Shown: positions 10,113-20,694, counted from the stretch's first letter. The stretch: 64,000 bases of DNA from Flaccisagitta enflata (GCA_965153355.1 OZ231126.1:64728001-64792000); one strand, 5' to 3'. Program-made: numbers and translations. Notes: a model not told the origin generated them from the letters alone.

Positions 10113-10547
10113 GTGAGAGACTTTGCTGCCAGCATGCACAATCATCATCTGAGATAATTTAATGTTCAAATAGAACTTAGTATTGGGAAAAATGTGAAAA
10201 AATAAAGATTCAAAAAAATCATAGCTCCAAAACTATTGATCGCACAGAATTCTGCTTGGCGTTATCTGAAAGAGGAGATTTAGCTCTTTCTTAGCTATTA
10301 ATTTCATGCGTGGTCCCATTAGGCCCCAAAAATTGATCAACTTCCTCAAACCACTTAAGAGAAAAAAGGAAAATCAATTTCCGCCGTAGGTCTCAAAAAG
10401 GTATTCTTCGACTTTTTTTAAAATGATAATGAATGAAATGAATTAATGAATGAATAAATGAATTAATGGACATCTAACATGAATGATGAACAAGATGATT
10501 TTCTAAGTTATTTCAAACATTTTCTGCAATTTTTACTTGAGCGTGAC

Positions 10548-10620
10548 AGACCAACTGACCAACCAACTGACTGACGGACAGAGCTTCTTATAAAGGTGCT
10601 ATGGCGCACATACATATAGT
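10548..10620 (+). repeat. Partial hairpin-MITE
   Basis: GACCAACTGACCAACCAACTG, then CTTCTTATAAAGGTGCTATGG and CGCAC, a variant 3' end of the family. Confidence 0.45.
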
Positions 10621-10704
10621 ACAACATACCAAACAACGTATGGACACGGCGGGGCGTATATTTGCGTAGCAGGCAATTGTAAATATAAGTATGGTGAAAG
10701 CTAG

Positions 10705-10921
10705 CTAAAAATTTGAATGCTTTATTCAGTGATATCCACGATCAAGTCGTCAATGGAACCGGTGGAGGCTCGAAAAAGGCTGCTCTACCTAAAATCTGCC
10801 GGCAAAAAGGCATGGACATCGACGTTTATCACGCCATCGACTACTTTCAGGAGGGGAGGGAAACCACCATGCCGACTATGGGATTCGATTCAGGAAATTC
10901 GAAACCTTTCCTAATCAAAAC
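10705..10921 (+). CDS. Candidate exon, unknown protein
   Basis: An open stretch of 71 codons lies between a weak acceptor (GAAAGCTAG|CT) and a strong donor (AAAAC|GTAAGT). The peptide contains NGTGGGSKKAALPKICRQKG and DVYHAIDYFQEGRE and looks like ordinary globular protein. Another forward frame is also open for 65 codons, which lowers confidence. The partner exons are unknown; a MITE fragment precedes it. Confidence 0.35.
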
Positions 10922-11042
10922 GTAAGTTCCCTATGAAAAAAGCTTCAAAATTACAGTCAGAACTTCAAAATTACAGTCAGAACTGTAATTATTGAAGCTT
11001 TCTTGTCGCGCAAACGCGACTCGAGAAGATACTCGGCGCATA

Positions 11043-12217
11043 TCCATAATAGCATACCTTGAAATCTTTGATGGCATACCTTGTAGTCCATAATGGCATA
11101 CCTTGTAGTCCATAATGGCATACCTTGTAGTCCATGATGGCATACCTTGTAATCAATTATGGCATACCTTGTAGTCAATGATGGCATACCTTGTAGTCCA
11201 TGATGGCATACCTTGTTGTCCATGATGGCATACCTTGTAGTCCATGATGGCATACCTTGAAGTCCATGATGGCATACCTTGTAGTCCATGATGGCATACC
11301 TTGTAGTCCATGATGGCACACCTTGTAGTCCATGATGGCATACCTTGAAGTCCATGATGGCACACCTTGAAGTCCATGATGGCATACCTTGAAGTCCATG
11401 ATGGCATACCTTGAAGTCCATGATGGCATACCTTGAAGTCCATGATGGCATACCTTGAAGTCCATGATGGCATACCTTGAAGTCCATGATGGCATACCTT
11501 GAAGTCCATGATGGCATACCTTGAAGTCCATGATGGCATACCTTGAAGTCCATGATGGCATACCTTGATCCATGATCCATGATGGCATACTTGAAGTCCA
11601 TGATGGATGGCATGATACCTTGAAGTCCATGATGGCATACCTTGAAGTCCTTGGCAACCATGAGCATGAACAGTGGCATACCTTGAAGTCCATGATGGCA
11701 TACCTTGAAGTCCATGATGGCATGAAGTCCATGATGGCATACCTTGAAGTCCATGATAGCATACCTTGAAGTCCATGATGGCATACCTTTTGATGGAAGT
11801 CCATGATGGCATACCAGAAGTCCATGATGGCATACCTTGAAGTCCATGATGGCATACCTTGAAGTCCATGATGGCATACCTGAAGTCCATGATGGCATGT
11901 GAATGATGGCATACCTTGAAGTCCATGATGGCATACCTTGAAGTCCATGATGGCATACCTTAAGTCCATGATGGCATACCTTGAAGTCCATGATGGCATA
12001 CCTTGAAGTCCATGATGGCATACCTTGAAGTCCATGATGGCATACCTTGAAGTCCATGATGGCATACCTTGAAGTCCATGATGGCATACCTTGAAGTCCA
12101 TGATGGCATACCTTGAAGTCCATGATGGCATACCTTGAAGTCCATGATGGCATACCTTGAAGTCCATGATGGCATACCTTGAAATCTATGATGGCTTACC
12201 TCGAAATCTATGATGGC
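11043..12217. repeat. 22-bp satellite array, about 53 copies
   Basis: Unit: GGCATACCTTGAAGTCC followed by ATGAT. The proximal copies (about 11089-11335) mostly carry GTAGTCC, the rest GAAGTCC, so two sequence classes lie in blocks. The middle (11565-11920) is irregular with partial units and one unrelated insert. Because the unit has no stop in any minus frame, ORFs of 398, 330 and 267 codons result; these are not genes. Confidence 0.95.
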
Positions 12218-12330
12218 ATACCTTGAAAAAAAATTTCTAAAAAAAAATTTCTAAAAAAAAAATAAAAAAAAAAGATTTCAGAAAAAAAATAAAAAAAAAA
12301 AAAAGATTCAAAAAAAAATTTCAAAAATTG

Positions 12331-12670
12331 CTGAAGTCCTAGTAACATATTATTACATAGTGCATAAGCTAATATCTCATAAACCAGACTTCAGATTTAT
12401 TTCGAATTTTGCAGGGGCTTGTCAATTGATATCCTTTACTTGTAAACCAAATAAAAAAAAGAAATTCACATACCTTTACTACCCTTTGCTTATGTAAATT
12501 GCTTAAGTCTTAGTAACATTTTACTAAATAAATAAGCTAATATCTCATAAACCAGACTGCAGATTTAATTCGAATCTTGCAGGGGTTGTACCCTGTACTT
12601 GTAAACCAAATTATAAAAAAATTCACACACTTTTACTACCCTCTACCTATGAAAATCGCCTAAGTCCAGT
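12331..12670. repeat. Tandem duplication, about 165-bp unit
   Basis: The words AAGCTAATATCTCATAAACC, TTTCGAATTTTGCAGGGG and CTTTTACTACCCT recur at about 165-base spacing, with a third partial copy at the right. It is non-coding and AT-rich, preceded by A-runs (12220-12320). Confidence 0.8.
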
Positions 12671-14308
12671 AAAATATTACTACAAAAATAGTAGGCAAAG
12701 GGTAGTAAAGGTTTATGAATTTTGCTGAAAATTGGTACACAAGCTCCCATTGACATAGAAATAACACTGGTAAAGTTTCATGAACTTCTGAAGTCTGGAT
12801 CCAAAGATATGAGAAGGTCTTAAACTCACCCACTCACAGACTACACGATCAGGTCCATCACATAGTCCCACGGATCTGATTGCCGTGGGACAAAAACGTA
12901 ACTTGGTGCTACAATAACATAGTCACAAAGCACAAAGGGGGGGAGGGATGGCAAGAAAAAATTTGTCACAATTCTCATATAAAACTATGTAAACATCTGT
13001 CACTAAACAGCACGTATTCCATGTACATATCTCTCCAGGTCCGCCTCCGCCTCCTCCTCATCCGCCTCCTCATCCTCCTTCTCGCCGCTTCCTCCTCATC
13101 CGCCCTCCTCCTCCTCCGCCTCCGGCCCGGTCTTCATCCTCCTCCGCCTTCCCCGGCTCGATCCCCGGCCTCATCCTCATCCTCCTCCTCATCCTCCTCC
13201 TCATCCTCCGGCACGATCCCCGGCCTCATCCTCCTCCTCCACCATCATCCCTGGACCTAGCCTTCATTCCAAGACTCATTGTGGACTTATTTCATTGTGC
13301 CTTTTTCTCCCATTGCCTTGATGTATTATTTTGATATTAGATTATGATTTCTCCTTTTTTCCCCTAGATAAGCGAGCAAACTCTTACTTTCCTAATTAAC
13401 TTTCCTATTCATGTGTGCGCATTATCTTCCCTTCCGTCATCCCCCATCTAGAAACCATCATTCCTCGGATCCTCAGGTATAGGGCATTTCTCATATTGAC
13501 ATGGACCGGCCCCCCTCAACTTAATGCCCACTGTAATTAGCGCCCCCTCCTCCTCTCCTTTCTCTTTACTTTTCCCATTCAGAACTTTGAGATCACTACA
13601 ATTTTGGATACGCTTTCCTCTGCCCCAGATTGGATACTCAAGAAGGATATACTTAAAGAACATTGCCAAAACAGTTGGAAAACATTCACCTTTAAGACTC
13701 ACAGCTGCTTGGAGAAACTGAGACTCGTGGCGAACGCCGACAATCTCAAAGTTCCTCAGTTCCCTAAAGCTCAAGTCTACCATCTTCCCATCCAAGTTCC
13801 CGGCTTCCCATCCGAGACCTCCATCTTCCCGCTAAAGTTGTTCCCTCTTCTTCAAAGTTGCACACCATTCCCTCTTCCGCCGTCAATTACGGTGAAAGAA
13901 AAGCTCAACTCTCATCCTCATCATCCTCATCCTCATCCTCCCAACCAGCCCTCCTCCTTCCATCAACTTACGCTCAAAGAAAATCCCAACTTCTCATCCT
14001 CATCACCATCCCTTCTCGCTCGCTCATCTACAGCTTCCACAAAGTGATACCGCATTAATAGACAGCATACAAACGCGTGTACAGACACCAGACAACGACG
14101 AGGGCACTGGAAACCCCCGGGAAACACAGACTGACAGTGGCAACATTGCCCCCGTGCTATTAGTATCCGTCACTCTACAACAAGCAGCCAACAAAAACGT
14201 TTTCAACCATCACCTCACAACGCTCTCTCCCCGCATCTCCAAATCAGCCTGTTATCATCAAAACACTCACACTATACATGCACATCCACTCTACCATCAC
14301 AAACAGTG
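12671..14308 (+). other. BEL/Pao 5' region: no gene called, contains CT-rich repeats
   Basis: This would be the 5' LTR and leader of the BEL element. CTC/CCT-rich microsatellites occupy 13030-13255, and smaller TCATCC runs lie at 13915-13945. A TGG motif at 12903 after AAAAACGTAACT could be the tRNA primer site, but the LTR ends could not be fixed because no second copy is present. Several ORFs here are by-products of pyrimidine-rich sequence. Confidence 0.4.
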
Positions 14309-14450
14309 GGAATACCCGCTAATCCGCATACACACTAACTAAAAATAAAGAAGAATTTCCCCCCCGCCTTTCAGAAGAAAACGTCCACATTCACATTCAC
14401 ATCCACCTCATCATTACCAACAGTGGGAATACCCGCTAAACATCACACAC
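14267..14450 (+). repeat. Diverged tandem duplication in the BEL leader
   Basis: CAACAGTGGGAATACCCGCT occurs twice, about 107 bases apart (about 14312 and 14418), with similar CACATCCAC-rich sequence before each. It lies immediately upstream of the gag ATG. Confidence 0.7.
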
Positions 14451-14482
14451 ACCACCCTCCTCCGTACACCACCTTAACCATC

Positions 14483-15664
14483 ATGGCAAAAACTGAAGCG
14501 GAATTGGCCCAAGAAAAGGCAACATTTGAAGAAACAATTAGAAAGTTCCCCGATTTTAACGCCCTAATTCAAGCGGCGGAGGCCGGCGCCCTGGGATCAT
14601 CTGGATCGCTAGCTTCCGTCCGGACGGCAGACTTCACGGAAAACGACGAAAGTTCACGCGACGCCAAGTCAGCCGCCGAATTACTGGGGGTGATGGCGCG
14701 CTTTTTCGCCATAAAACACGACGACGTCCTCCAAACTTATGGAGGAAAGAACGACGCGGACGCAGAAGACACCTTCATCAACATAGACGACATGAGATCG
14801 GAACTGGTCGACAAAATATGGGAATACCAAGAGGCCGTCACGACCCGCTGGTTCCCCGGCGAATCGACGAGAGAAAAGCGTCACCGGCGAACGGCGGGCA
14901 GCCGCATAACTAATATCATAAAGAAATTCATCATGACCCGCCAAGCCATTTTGGCGGAAAACAACAAAGGAGAACCATTATTCGCTGTTGCACCACCTTC
15001 ACAATCGGACTTTTCAAACGCATTACGGCGAATGTCACAACGCGCTTCGGGCATCGCAAAAGGAATCATTTCCGGCGTCATGTCACCCGGAAAAAACAGA
15101 GACGCAAAAGTGGAGGCGGCGGCAAAAATAGTGACGGACAAAACTAAAAGAAAACACAGCGCAAGAAAAAACAGCAATAAAGTTCCCCCGGCAGCCGACT
15201 CAGGAAAACGTGAGGCGGCCGCCGAGGCGAAAAACGACGCCGAAATAGTCACAACAGAGACAGAGGTTGGTCAATCAACAAAAACACGAGACGACGCCAA
15301 CACACCAAACGGAAGTGACAAAGACAAGAAAAAAGACAATCATAAGGGAGAGACCGAAGAAGATGAAGAGGAGGAGGACAATGAGACAGACGACGAGAGT
15401 GAAAAGGAAAGGCGTAGAGACGGCAAAGAGAAGGCAGCAGAGTGGGTTGACCAGCAACAACAACAACGACAACATCAACAACAACAACACAACAACATCA
15501 AAAACAACAACATCAAAAACAACAACAACAACAACAACATCAACCACAACAACAACAACATCAAAAACAACAACAACAACAACAACCACATCAGATTGAT
15601 GGTAACGGAGACTACAACGAAGTGGTCGAACATATCATCAACACCAGCGAATCACACGCCATAG
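14483..15664 (+). CDS. gag: BEL/Pao Gag, N-terminal part
   Basis: The first ATG after the leader starts MAKTEAELAQEKATF and gives 393 residues. The N-terminal half is acidic and helical. A basic region with KTKRKHSARKNSNK follows, then an acidic stretch (EEDEEEEDNETDDESEK), then a Gln/Asn/Lys-rich tract encoded by a (CAA)n-type microsatellite at 15455-15590. The frame closes at 15664, but the more natural continuation is the overlapping frame from about 15590 (next entry). The break lies in the microsatellite, so it may be a slippage mutation or an assembly error rather than a designed frameshift. Role: structural protein of the retrotransposon particle. Confidence 0.75.
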   Translation: MAKTEAELAQEKATFEETIRKFPDFNALIQAAEAGALGSSGSLASVRTADFTENDESSRDAKSAAELLGVMARFFAIKHDDVLQTYGGKNDADAEDTFINIDDMRSELVDKIWEYQEAVTTRWFPGESTREKRHRRTAGSRITNIIKKFIMTRQAILAENNKGEPLFAVAPPSQSDFSNALRRMSQRASGIAKGIISGVMSPGKNRDAKVEAAAKIVTDKTKRKHSARKNSNKVPPAADSGKREAAAEAKNDAEIVTTETEVGQSTKTRDDANTPNGSDKDKKKDNHKGETEEDEEEEDNETDDESEKERRRDGKEKAAEWVDQQQQQRQHQQQQHNNIKNNNIKNNNNNNNINHNNNNIKNNNNNNNHIRLMVTETTTKWSNISSTPANHTP

Positions 15665-17532
15665 CAATGGAAAAGGACAATCAGTATTACGAAATGGTCC
15701 AAAAAGAAGAAAGAGCAGAAAACGACAGACTACGGGAGGAGTTAAAAAACCTAGAGGCAATAAATGCAATGGCCCGGACAAAACAAATCAGAAAGGAGGA
15801 GCAAAAACAAAATCAGACGCAACGAGCATTAAAAACAAACAAGAGACAATTACAAGCTCAAAAACGCCAAGCAGAACTCATCCAAGACGTCGAATCCATG
15901 CAAGCAGACAGCCAAGCAATGGCGCAAAAAATAGAGCAAATGAGAAAGGAGATGATCGAGAGAAAAGCGGTGGTAGAAGACGACGACGTCCTCATCGACG
16001 AAGTCTTTTCATCCACAGCCAATGGAGAAAACCCCCTCATCAGCGCCGCCGACGCATCTCGCATCAGTAGCACAACCGGAAGTGCAAAGAAGAAACGTCG
16101 CACCCACAAGAAAAGCCCCAACGCCGCGAGATACCCCCCTCCGAATCTACCGCCAATGGGAGACAACTTTCCAAAAGACACCAGAAGAGTAGGCATGGTA
16201 TACAAACCCATTCCCATTCACAAAAAAGTAGACAATGCCGAGGTGGTTGACCAATTCTCTGCCACCGGAGCCGCAGTCGAAAAGCACATCACACCAACCA
16301 CAACTCTATCTACAACTCACACGGCGCCAACATCAGCGCATCCGGCGCCAATCACAACACATACGGCGCCAATCTCAACAACCCCGGCGCCATCCCAAAC
16401 AGACTTCTCAAGACTCATCCACTCCCTTGAGATCGACGCCGTCAGAAGGAACGTCGTCGGTGTACGCCCAAAAGAGCCCTTTCAAAAGTATGACCCGAAG
16501 AGGAAGGGGCAGTACAACACCCTCATGAACGCCTTCGATTCAGCCTTCGGCTTCATTGAAGGAATATCCGGCAACGAGAAAATCACAGAGTTGGCGGGCC
16601 ACTGGTTCGCCGGAGCAGCAAGAAAAGCCATCAACGCAGCAAAGCCCACAGCAAATGACCCACACGGCCACGTCGCATACGCCAAAGTAAGGACGCACTT
16701 GGACGCAATCTACGGCCAAACCGTGGATTCAGCGGCCGAGGCGCTCGCCACCCTAAAAGAGGGTGGAGTGGCGTCGAAAAACAACCTTACAGCATACCAA
16801 GACCTCTATATGAACCTGTTAGAAGCAGAGAGCGCGGCAATGGCAACAGGCTCTATGGAACTGCTCAACAGAAAGACCAGCATATTGGAGATTATGAGCG
16901 CGAGAATCCCAGACTATGTGGAAAGATTTTTCGAAGAATATGAGCAAGGAGATGGATACCAAAAATTACTCGACTTCGTCCAAAAACGCATCGACGTCCT
17001 CAGGGACACCCAATTTTTAACACAAAAAATGCAAGTCATAAAAATCCACGCAACAGAGGCCCGAGAAGTAGAAAACAAAAGTCAACAGTATGGCCCAAAA
17101 ACATACGCTCAAGGCCTCAGAGAATCCCCAAAAAAGGAAGAGAAAAAAGAGAGGTGCTCATATTGCCAAGGACTCCACCATACCACCCTATGCAATCGCC
17201 TTTTCATCCTCTCGCTCCCAGAAAGGGTAGAAATTGCAAATAAGGCGCGCATGTGTTTCCACTGCGCAGAGACGACGCACAACGCGAAAGATTGCCCAAA
17301 CAAAAAAGAAATTTCATGCTCAATTTGCGGCAAAAAAGGACATATTTCCCTCTTCCATGGAAGAAACCTACTCAACAACAATAACAACCCATCTGATCGC
17401 CCAAGGCAAAACACCAGAGAAAACATCAAAATCACCGACCCCCCAACAAAACCACTTATGGACATTCCCACATCCAGAGGCAAAACCGCCGGAAAGAGCG
17501 ACGACGACGACGCCGAAACTCCCACCATCTGA
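15592..17532 (+). CDS. gag: BEL/Pao Gag, C-terminal part (capsid region and zinc knuckles)
   Basis: This frame is open out of the (CAA)n tract. A long coiled coil (about 15680-15980; EERAENDRLREELKNLEA) is followed by a Pro/Thr spacer and a helical region beginning about 16400 (RLIHSLEIDAVRRNVVG) that fits the DUF1759-type Gag domain of BEL elements. Three zinc-knuckle-like motifs come at 17155-17360: CSYCQGLHHTTLC, CFHCAETTHNAKDC and CSICGKKGHISLFH. The stop is TGA followed by CTA; the pol frame continues without a further stop. No ATG start is required if it is the continuation of the preceding frame. Confidence 0.8.
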   Translation, partial: QIDGNGDYNEVVEHIINTSESHAIAMEKDNQYYEMVQKEERAENDRLREELKNLEAINAMARTKQIRKEEQKQNQTQRALKTNKRQLQAQKRQAELIQDVESMQADSQAMAQKIEQMRKEMIERKAVVEDDDVLIDEVFSSTANGENPLISAADASRISSTTGSAKKKRRTHKKSPNAARYPPPNLPPMGDNFPKDTRRVGMVYKPIPIHKKVDNAEVVDQFSATGAAVEKHITPTTTLSTTHTAPTSAHPAPITTHTAPISTTPAPSQTDFSRLIHSLEIDAVRRNVVGVRPKEPFQKYDPKRKGQYNTLMNAFDSAFGFIEGISGNEKITELAGHWFAGAARKAINAAKPTANDPHGHVAYAKVRTHLDAIYGQTVDSAAEALATLKEGGVASKNNLTAYQDLYMNLLEAESAAMATGSMELLNRKTSILEIMSARIPDYVERFFEEYEQGDGYQKLLDFVQKRIDVLRDTQFLTQKMQVIKIHATEAREVENKSQQYGPKTYAQGLRESPKKEEKKERCSYCQGLHHTTLCNRLFILSLPERVEIANKARMCFHCAETTHNAKDCPNKKEISCSICGKKGHISLFHGRNLLNNNNNPSDRPRQNTRENIKITDPPTKPLMDIPTSRGKTAGKSDDDDAETPTI

Positions 17533-17550
17533 CTAGGCGCCACCGGCGTG
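17530..17550 (+). promoter_or_regulatory. Candidate stop-codon readthrough site (TGA CTA)
   Basis: Gag ends in TGA-CTA-GGC and pol follows in the identical frame with no other stop. UGA followed by CUA is a well-known efficient readthrough context in animal viruses and some animal genes. The next possible start in pol is a GTG at 17548, so readthrough is the simplest way to make Gag-Pol. Confidence 0.6.
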
Positions 17551-19686
17551 GAAAACTTCATCGCGCCGGACGACGATGTGATTCGTCCGATAGTTCTCGT
17601 GCGAATTCGCAATGTCGGCACCGACGCATCGGAGTTGGTCTTCGCCATGTTAGATACGTGCGCCGATAAGGATGTTATTTCTGAAAATGTGGTAAAACGC
17701 CTCAACCTCCCCAATGTCACAAAAACCATGACAGTCCAAACCGTAGACACTAAAATGACGCAAAAAAGACGACTTGCAAATCTCCAGCTCGAGTCCATAC
17801 ATTCACCTTACAAAATCGACATCGAACAAGCCCTCGTCGCAAAAGTATGGTGTAGTGAAAACGACATACCCCCCCACAAACGCAACTTATCCGCATTCAC
17901 CCACTTAGACGACGTCAAGTTCGACGAAGCCGATGTAGAAGTTGGTATGATTATCAGCGTCGCCCACGCCGACACATGGACCCAAGGACCATTTATCCGC
18001 AGTCCGAAAAAATCCCCCACTGCAATGTGGACAGAATGGGGATATACCATATTCGGAGTAGGTGGTCAACGCGATCATGCCGACGTCTCTATCAACCTCC
18101 TCGCCGTCGACGACGCCAATGTCAAATACGACTATGAAAAAATCTTCTACCACGATTTTCCCCAAGTGACAGAAGCTGAAATGGGAGGCTCCAACGCCAA
18201 TCGTAAGGCTATTAAAATGTTACAAGAAGGGATTCGTTTTGACAAAGTTAAGCAAAAATACGTGTCCGTCCTCCCCTGGATAAAAGGCAGAAAAAATGCG
18301 GCGTCAATTCTCAATGTTCTCGACTCTGAGGGAATGGCGAAACGCAGGGTGACACAAATGATGCCCCGATTCGACAGAGACCCCGTTTATAAAGAAAGAG
18401 TCTTCAAAGAAATGGACAAGTTCCTGACGAAAGGCTTCGCCACTCCCATCCCCGACAGCGAAATGGACCCAGAAATCCCCAGGTGGTATTTGCCGATGCA
18501 TGCGGTCGACAAGTACAATAAAATCCGTATGTGTCACGACGCAAGAGCGAACGTCAACGGCATATGTTTAAACGACCTCCTCTTGGGCGGACCCAATCTC
18601 ATCAACCCCCTCACCGACATTCTCGTCAAATTCCGTGAAAACCCCATCGCCTTCATGACGGATATCTGTGGATTTTTCCACAATATCCTCGTCGACGAAA
18701 AGGATCGTGAAGTCTTCAGATACCTGTGGTTCTCCGATTCTGAAATGTCACAAATTTGGCGCTATCAGTTCTTCTCCCACATCTTTGGCGCCGGGTCATC
18801 GTCCATCGTCACCAGTTTTGTACTTCGCTACCACGCCGACCAGATCAAAGACATGTTTCCCGAGAACGTGTGGAAAACCATACGCTCCAAAATCTACGTC
18901 GATGACGCGGCCGGCGGCGGACGAACCGTTGCATCCGCGTTGGAGTTGAAGCAAAACTTGAAGGAGGCGATGCGTCTCGGCGGATTCCAATTAGGAAAGT
19001 GGCAAAGCAACGCGCCGGAACTAGTGGACGATGAAGAAGGCGACGCAATTGAAGCCATCTCCGATGCCACAGAGGAAAATGTCACCAAAGTCTTGGGCGT
19101 CTCTTGGGACTCCAAAAATGACAACTTCGTGTTCCAATTTGACAAGGAAAAGATCAACCAGGCCGTAAACACCCCCCGCCAATTGGTCTCAGTCCAAGCT
19201 TCAATATACGACCCCCTTGGATTCCTCTCTCCCTTCTGCCTACTTGGCAGAAAACTCCTCCAACAAGCCACTTCCGGTTCCCCAGGATGGGATTCAAAGC
19301 TCAAACCTGTCGTCAAGGAAGAATTCGCCACCTGGGCCAAATCCATAATCCTCCTCATCAACAGAAAAATCCCCAGATGCTTCACAAGGGCGGATCTCGG
19401 TGAACCAATCATCATCGAATGCCACATCTTTGTGGATGCAGCACCTGGTGGATTTGGTGCAGTGGGATACAGACGCGAGGTATACTCCAATGGTGAAATC
19501 TTCATCACCATCATCACCTCCAGGAGTCACGTCGTCCCCCTCAATCCCGCGAAAGCGTCACCACAATTCAATTCCCTTGTAGTTAGTATGCATGAAAAAG
19601 GCATCAACTCCACATTCATCAACAAGCACTTAGTCGAGTGCCGATTCAAAGGACGATCATGTGGTCAGACAGCGAAGTCGTCCTAA
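17533..19686 (+). CDS. pol: BEL/Pao Pol: protease, reverse transcriptase, RNase H (partial)
   Basis: In the frame of Gag past the TGA. Retropepsin-like motif FAMLDTCADKDVIS (about residue 35) takes the place of the usual BEL LLDxGS motif. The reverse transcriptase includes RMCHDARANVNG, AFMTDICGFFHNILV (first catalytic Asp) and KIYVDDAAGG (about residue 450, the catalytic Y-V-D-D), all typical of BEL/Pao. RNase H begins with IFVDAAPGGFGAVGY near 19430. The frame goes wrong after VVPLNPAKAS near 19560; the expected RNase H continuation WSDSEVVLKQI appears in another frame at 19660. It makes DNA copies of the element in the particle; this copy cannot make a full product. Confidence 0.85.
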   Translation, partial: LGATGVENFIAPDDDVIRPIVLVRIRNVGTDASELVFAMLDTCADKDVISENVVKRLNLPNVTKTMTVQTVDTKMTQKRRLANLQLESIHSPYKIDIEQALVAKVWCSENDIPPHKRNLSAFTHLDDVKFDEADVEVGMIISVAHADTWTQGPFIRSPKKSPTAMWTEWGYTIFGVGGQRDHADVSINLLAVDDANVKYDYEKIFYHDFPQVTEAEMGGSNANRKAIKMLQEGIRFDKVKQKYVSVLPWIKGRKNAASILNVLDSEGMAKRRVTQMMPRFDRDPVYKERVFKEMDKFLTKGFATPIPDSEMDPEIPRWYLPMHAVDKYNKIRMCHDARANVNGICLNDLLLGGPNLINPLTDILVKFRENPIAFMTDICGFFHNILVDEKDREVFRYLWFSDSEMSQIWRYQFFSHIFGAGSSSIVTSFVLRYHADQIKDMFPENVWKTIRSKIYVDDAAGGGRTVASALELKQNLKEAMRLGGFQLGKWQSNAPELVDDEEGDAIEAISDATEENVTKVLGVSWDSKNDNFVFQFDKEKINQAVNTPRQLVSVQASIYDPLGFLSPFCLLGRKLLQQATSGSPGWDSKLKPVVKEEFATWAKSIILLINRKIPRCFTRADLGEPIIIECHIFVDAAPGGFGAVGYRREVYSNGEIFITIITSRSHVVPLNPAKASPQFNSLVVSMHEKGINSTFINKHLVECRFKGRSCGQTAKSS

Positions 19687-20119
19687 AGCAAATCTTCGAT
19701 GAAGCAAAAGTGTACGGCCCCTTCATCAACAACCGTCTCTCCAAAATTCACGCCGTCACCCGGAAGACTGGAGATACGTGAAGGCCCAAGACCCGCTGAT
19801 CACTGCTCCAGGGCATTCGCGAGAAGGAAGGAAAAAATCGGCTCTACTCCATCCTTGGGCCTGAATTTCCTCTACAAAGGGTGAAGAATGGCCAATAACA
19901 ACCATCCCAAGACACAAAAAACCAGCAGCCATGATCTTCGCCACACACGTCATGCCCACTCCCACAGAAGAGCCTCTGGAAGGATGCGGATTCGCCAAAC
20001 TGGTCGTCGACATTGATGGCTGGTACCGGAAAGTGATGAGAGTGGCGTCTCTAAAAAAGATCATCGCTTTCTGGAGGAAATATCGCGACAAAACCACCAA
20101 ACAACAAACCAATGAATGA
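19660..20119 (+). pseudogene. Decayed BEL/Pao pol tail
   Basis: Fragments in different frames match the region after the RNase H core: WSDSEVVLKQIFDEAKVYG (about 19660), PADHCSR (about 19790) and, in an ORF at 19931-20119, DIDGWYRKVMRVASLKKII, like the BEL segment before the integrase zinc finger. At least three frame changes are needed to connect them. No integrase catalytic core follows before the gap at 20186. Confidence 0.7.
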
Positions 20120-20185
20120 CCACACTCCACTGGTAACCTCCCAACCTCACCATACATAAAAACAAACAGAGACAATCGTGGATCT

Positions 20186-20195
20186 NNNNNNNNNN
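20186..20195. other. Assembly gap (10 N)
   Basis: Undetermined bases separating the decayed BEL element from the first visible exon of the helicase gene. Missing 5' exons of the helicase could lie here. Confidence 0.99.
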
Positions 20196-20288
20196 CATGC
20201 CACTTCTTCAGTCTACTGTCAAGCAGTGACAAATGGAATCTGTTCACTGTCTTAGGTAAATATCCCATTTTTACTTGCAAATATGCAA

Positions 20289-20342
20289 CTCTATAAGAGG
20301 CTTTGTCCGTCCGTCCGTCTATTGATTAGTCAGTCCGTCATG
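20289..20342 (-). repeat. Hairpin-MITE fragment in helicase intron 1
   Basis: CTCTATAAGAGGCTTTGTCC followed by GTCCGTCCGTC is the reverse of the GGACAAAGCCTCTTATAGAG end of the family. Confidence 0.5.
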
Positions 20343-20654
20343 ATGACCAACTTATAAGTGTCAAAACGCACATTCCCCCCCCCTGCCCTGCCCCCCCCTG
20401 CCCTGCCCTCATCTACTCCCTCCCATGCCTCATGCCCTGTTATCCTGCCTGTGCCCTGTCTTCTGCCCAGACCAGAAACACTCATAGTGCCATTTCATTA
20501 CCATTGCTCAGGTGCCAGTTGGATGTCCATGACTCAAAATCTCGTGGATATCTATCAAGAACAGAAACTTGCCGCTGACAATCTCAAATCATGGTCCTAC
20601 AAAAACTTCAAGAGGTATAAATTGTATTTCCATGATAAATAAACCACTCATCTG

Positions 20655-20694
20655 TATCATGCTGTGTCGATCGGTCCGTTGGTCGGTCACTGTT
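20655..20694 (-). repeat. Hairpin-MITE fragment in helicase intron 2
   Basis: GATCGGTCCGTTGGTCGGTC, the reverse complement of the GACCGACCAACGGACC core. Only the core remains. Confidence 0.4.

Larger units (their letters stand above)
14309..20185 (+). mobile_element. BEL/Pao LTR retrotransposon, 3'-decayed
   Basis: Gag with three CCHC-like knuckles, then aspartic protease, reverse transcriptase and RNase H with BEL/Pao-type motifs lie in order. Coding capacity decays by frameshifts beyond about 19560. The integrase zinc region is only hinted at, the DDE core is absent, and an assembly gap cuts the element at 20186. The 3' LTR is not seen. GC content is clearly higher than in the flanks. Confidence 0.85.

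Noticed and set aside
10957-12175. Minus-strand ORFs of 398, 330, 267 and 71 codons with MPSWTSRYAIMDFKVCHHG repeats
   Set aside because: The 22-bp satellite has no stop in any minus frame; three frames give the same peptide rotated, which is diagnostic of a repeat artefact.
13448-14206. Several ORFs on both strands in the BEL leader
   Set aside because: Pyrimidine-rich composition makes long open frames; no domain is visible, and the frames overlap one another.
14681-19530. Minus-strand ORFs inside the BEL element
   Set aside because: They are antisense shadows of GC-rich gag and pol codons.
19756-20280. 174-residue minus-strand ORF
   Set aside because: It runs through the 10-N gap and lies antisense to recognisable BEL pol fragments and the first helicase exon.
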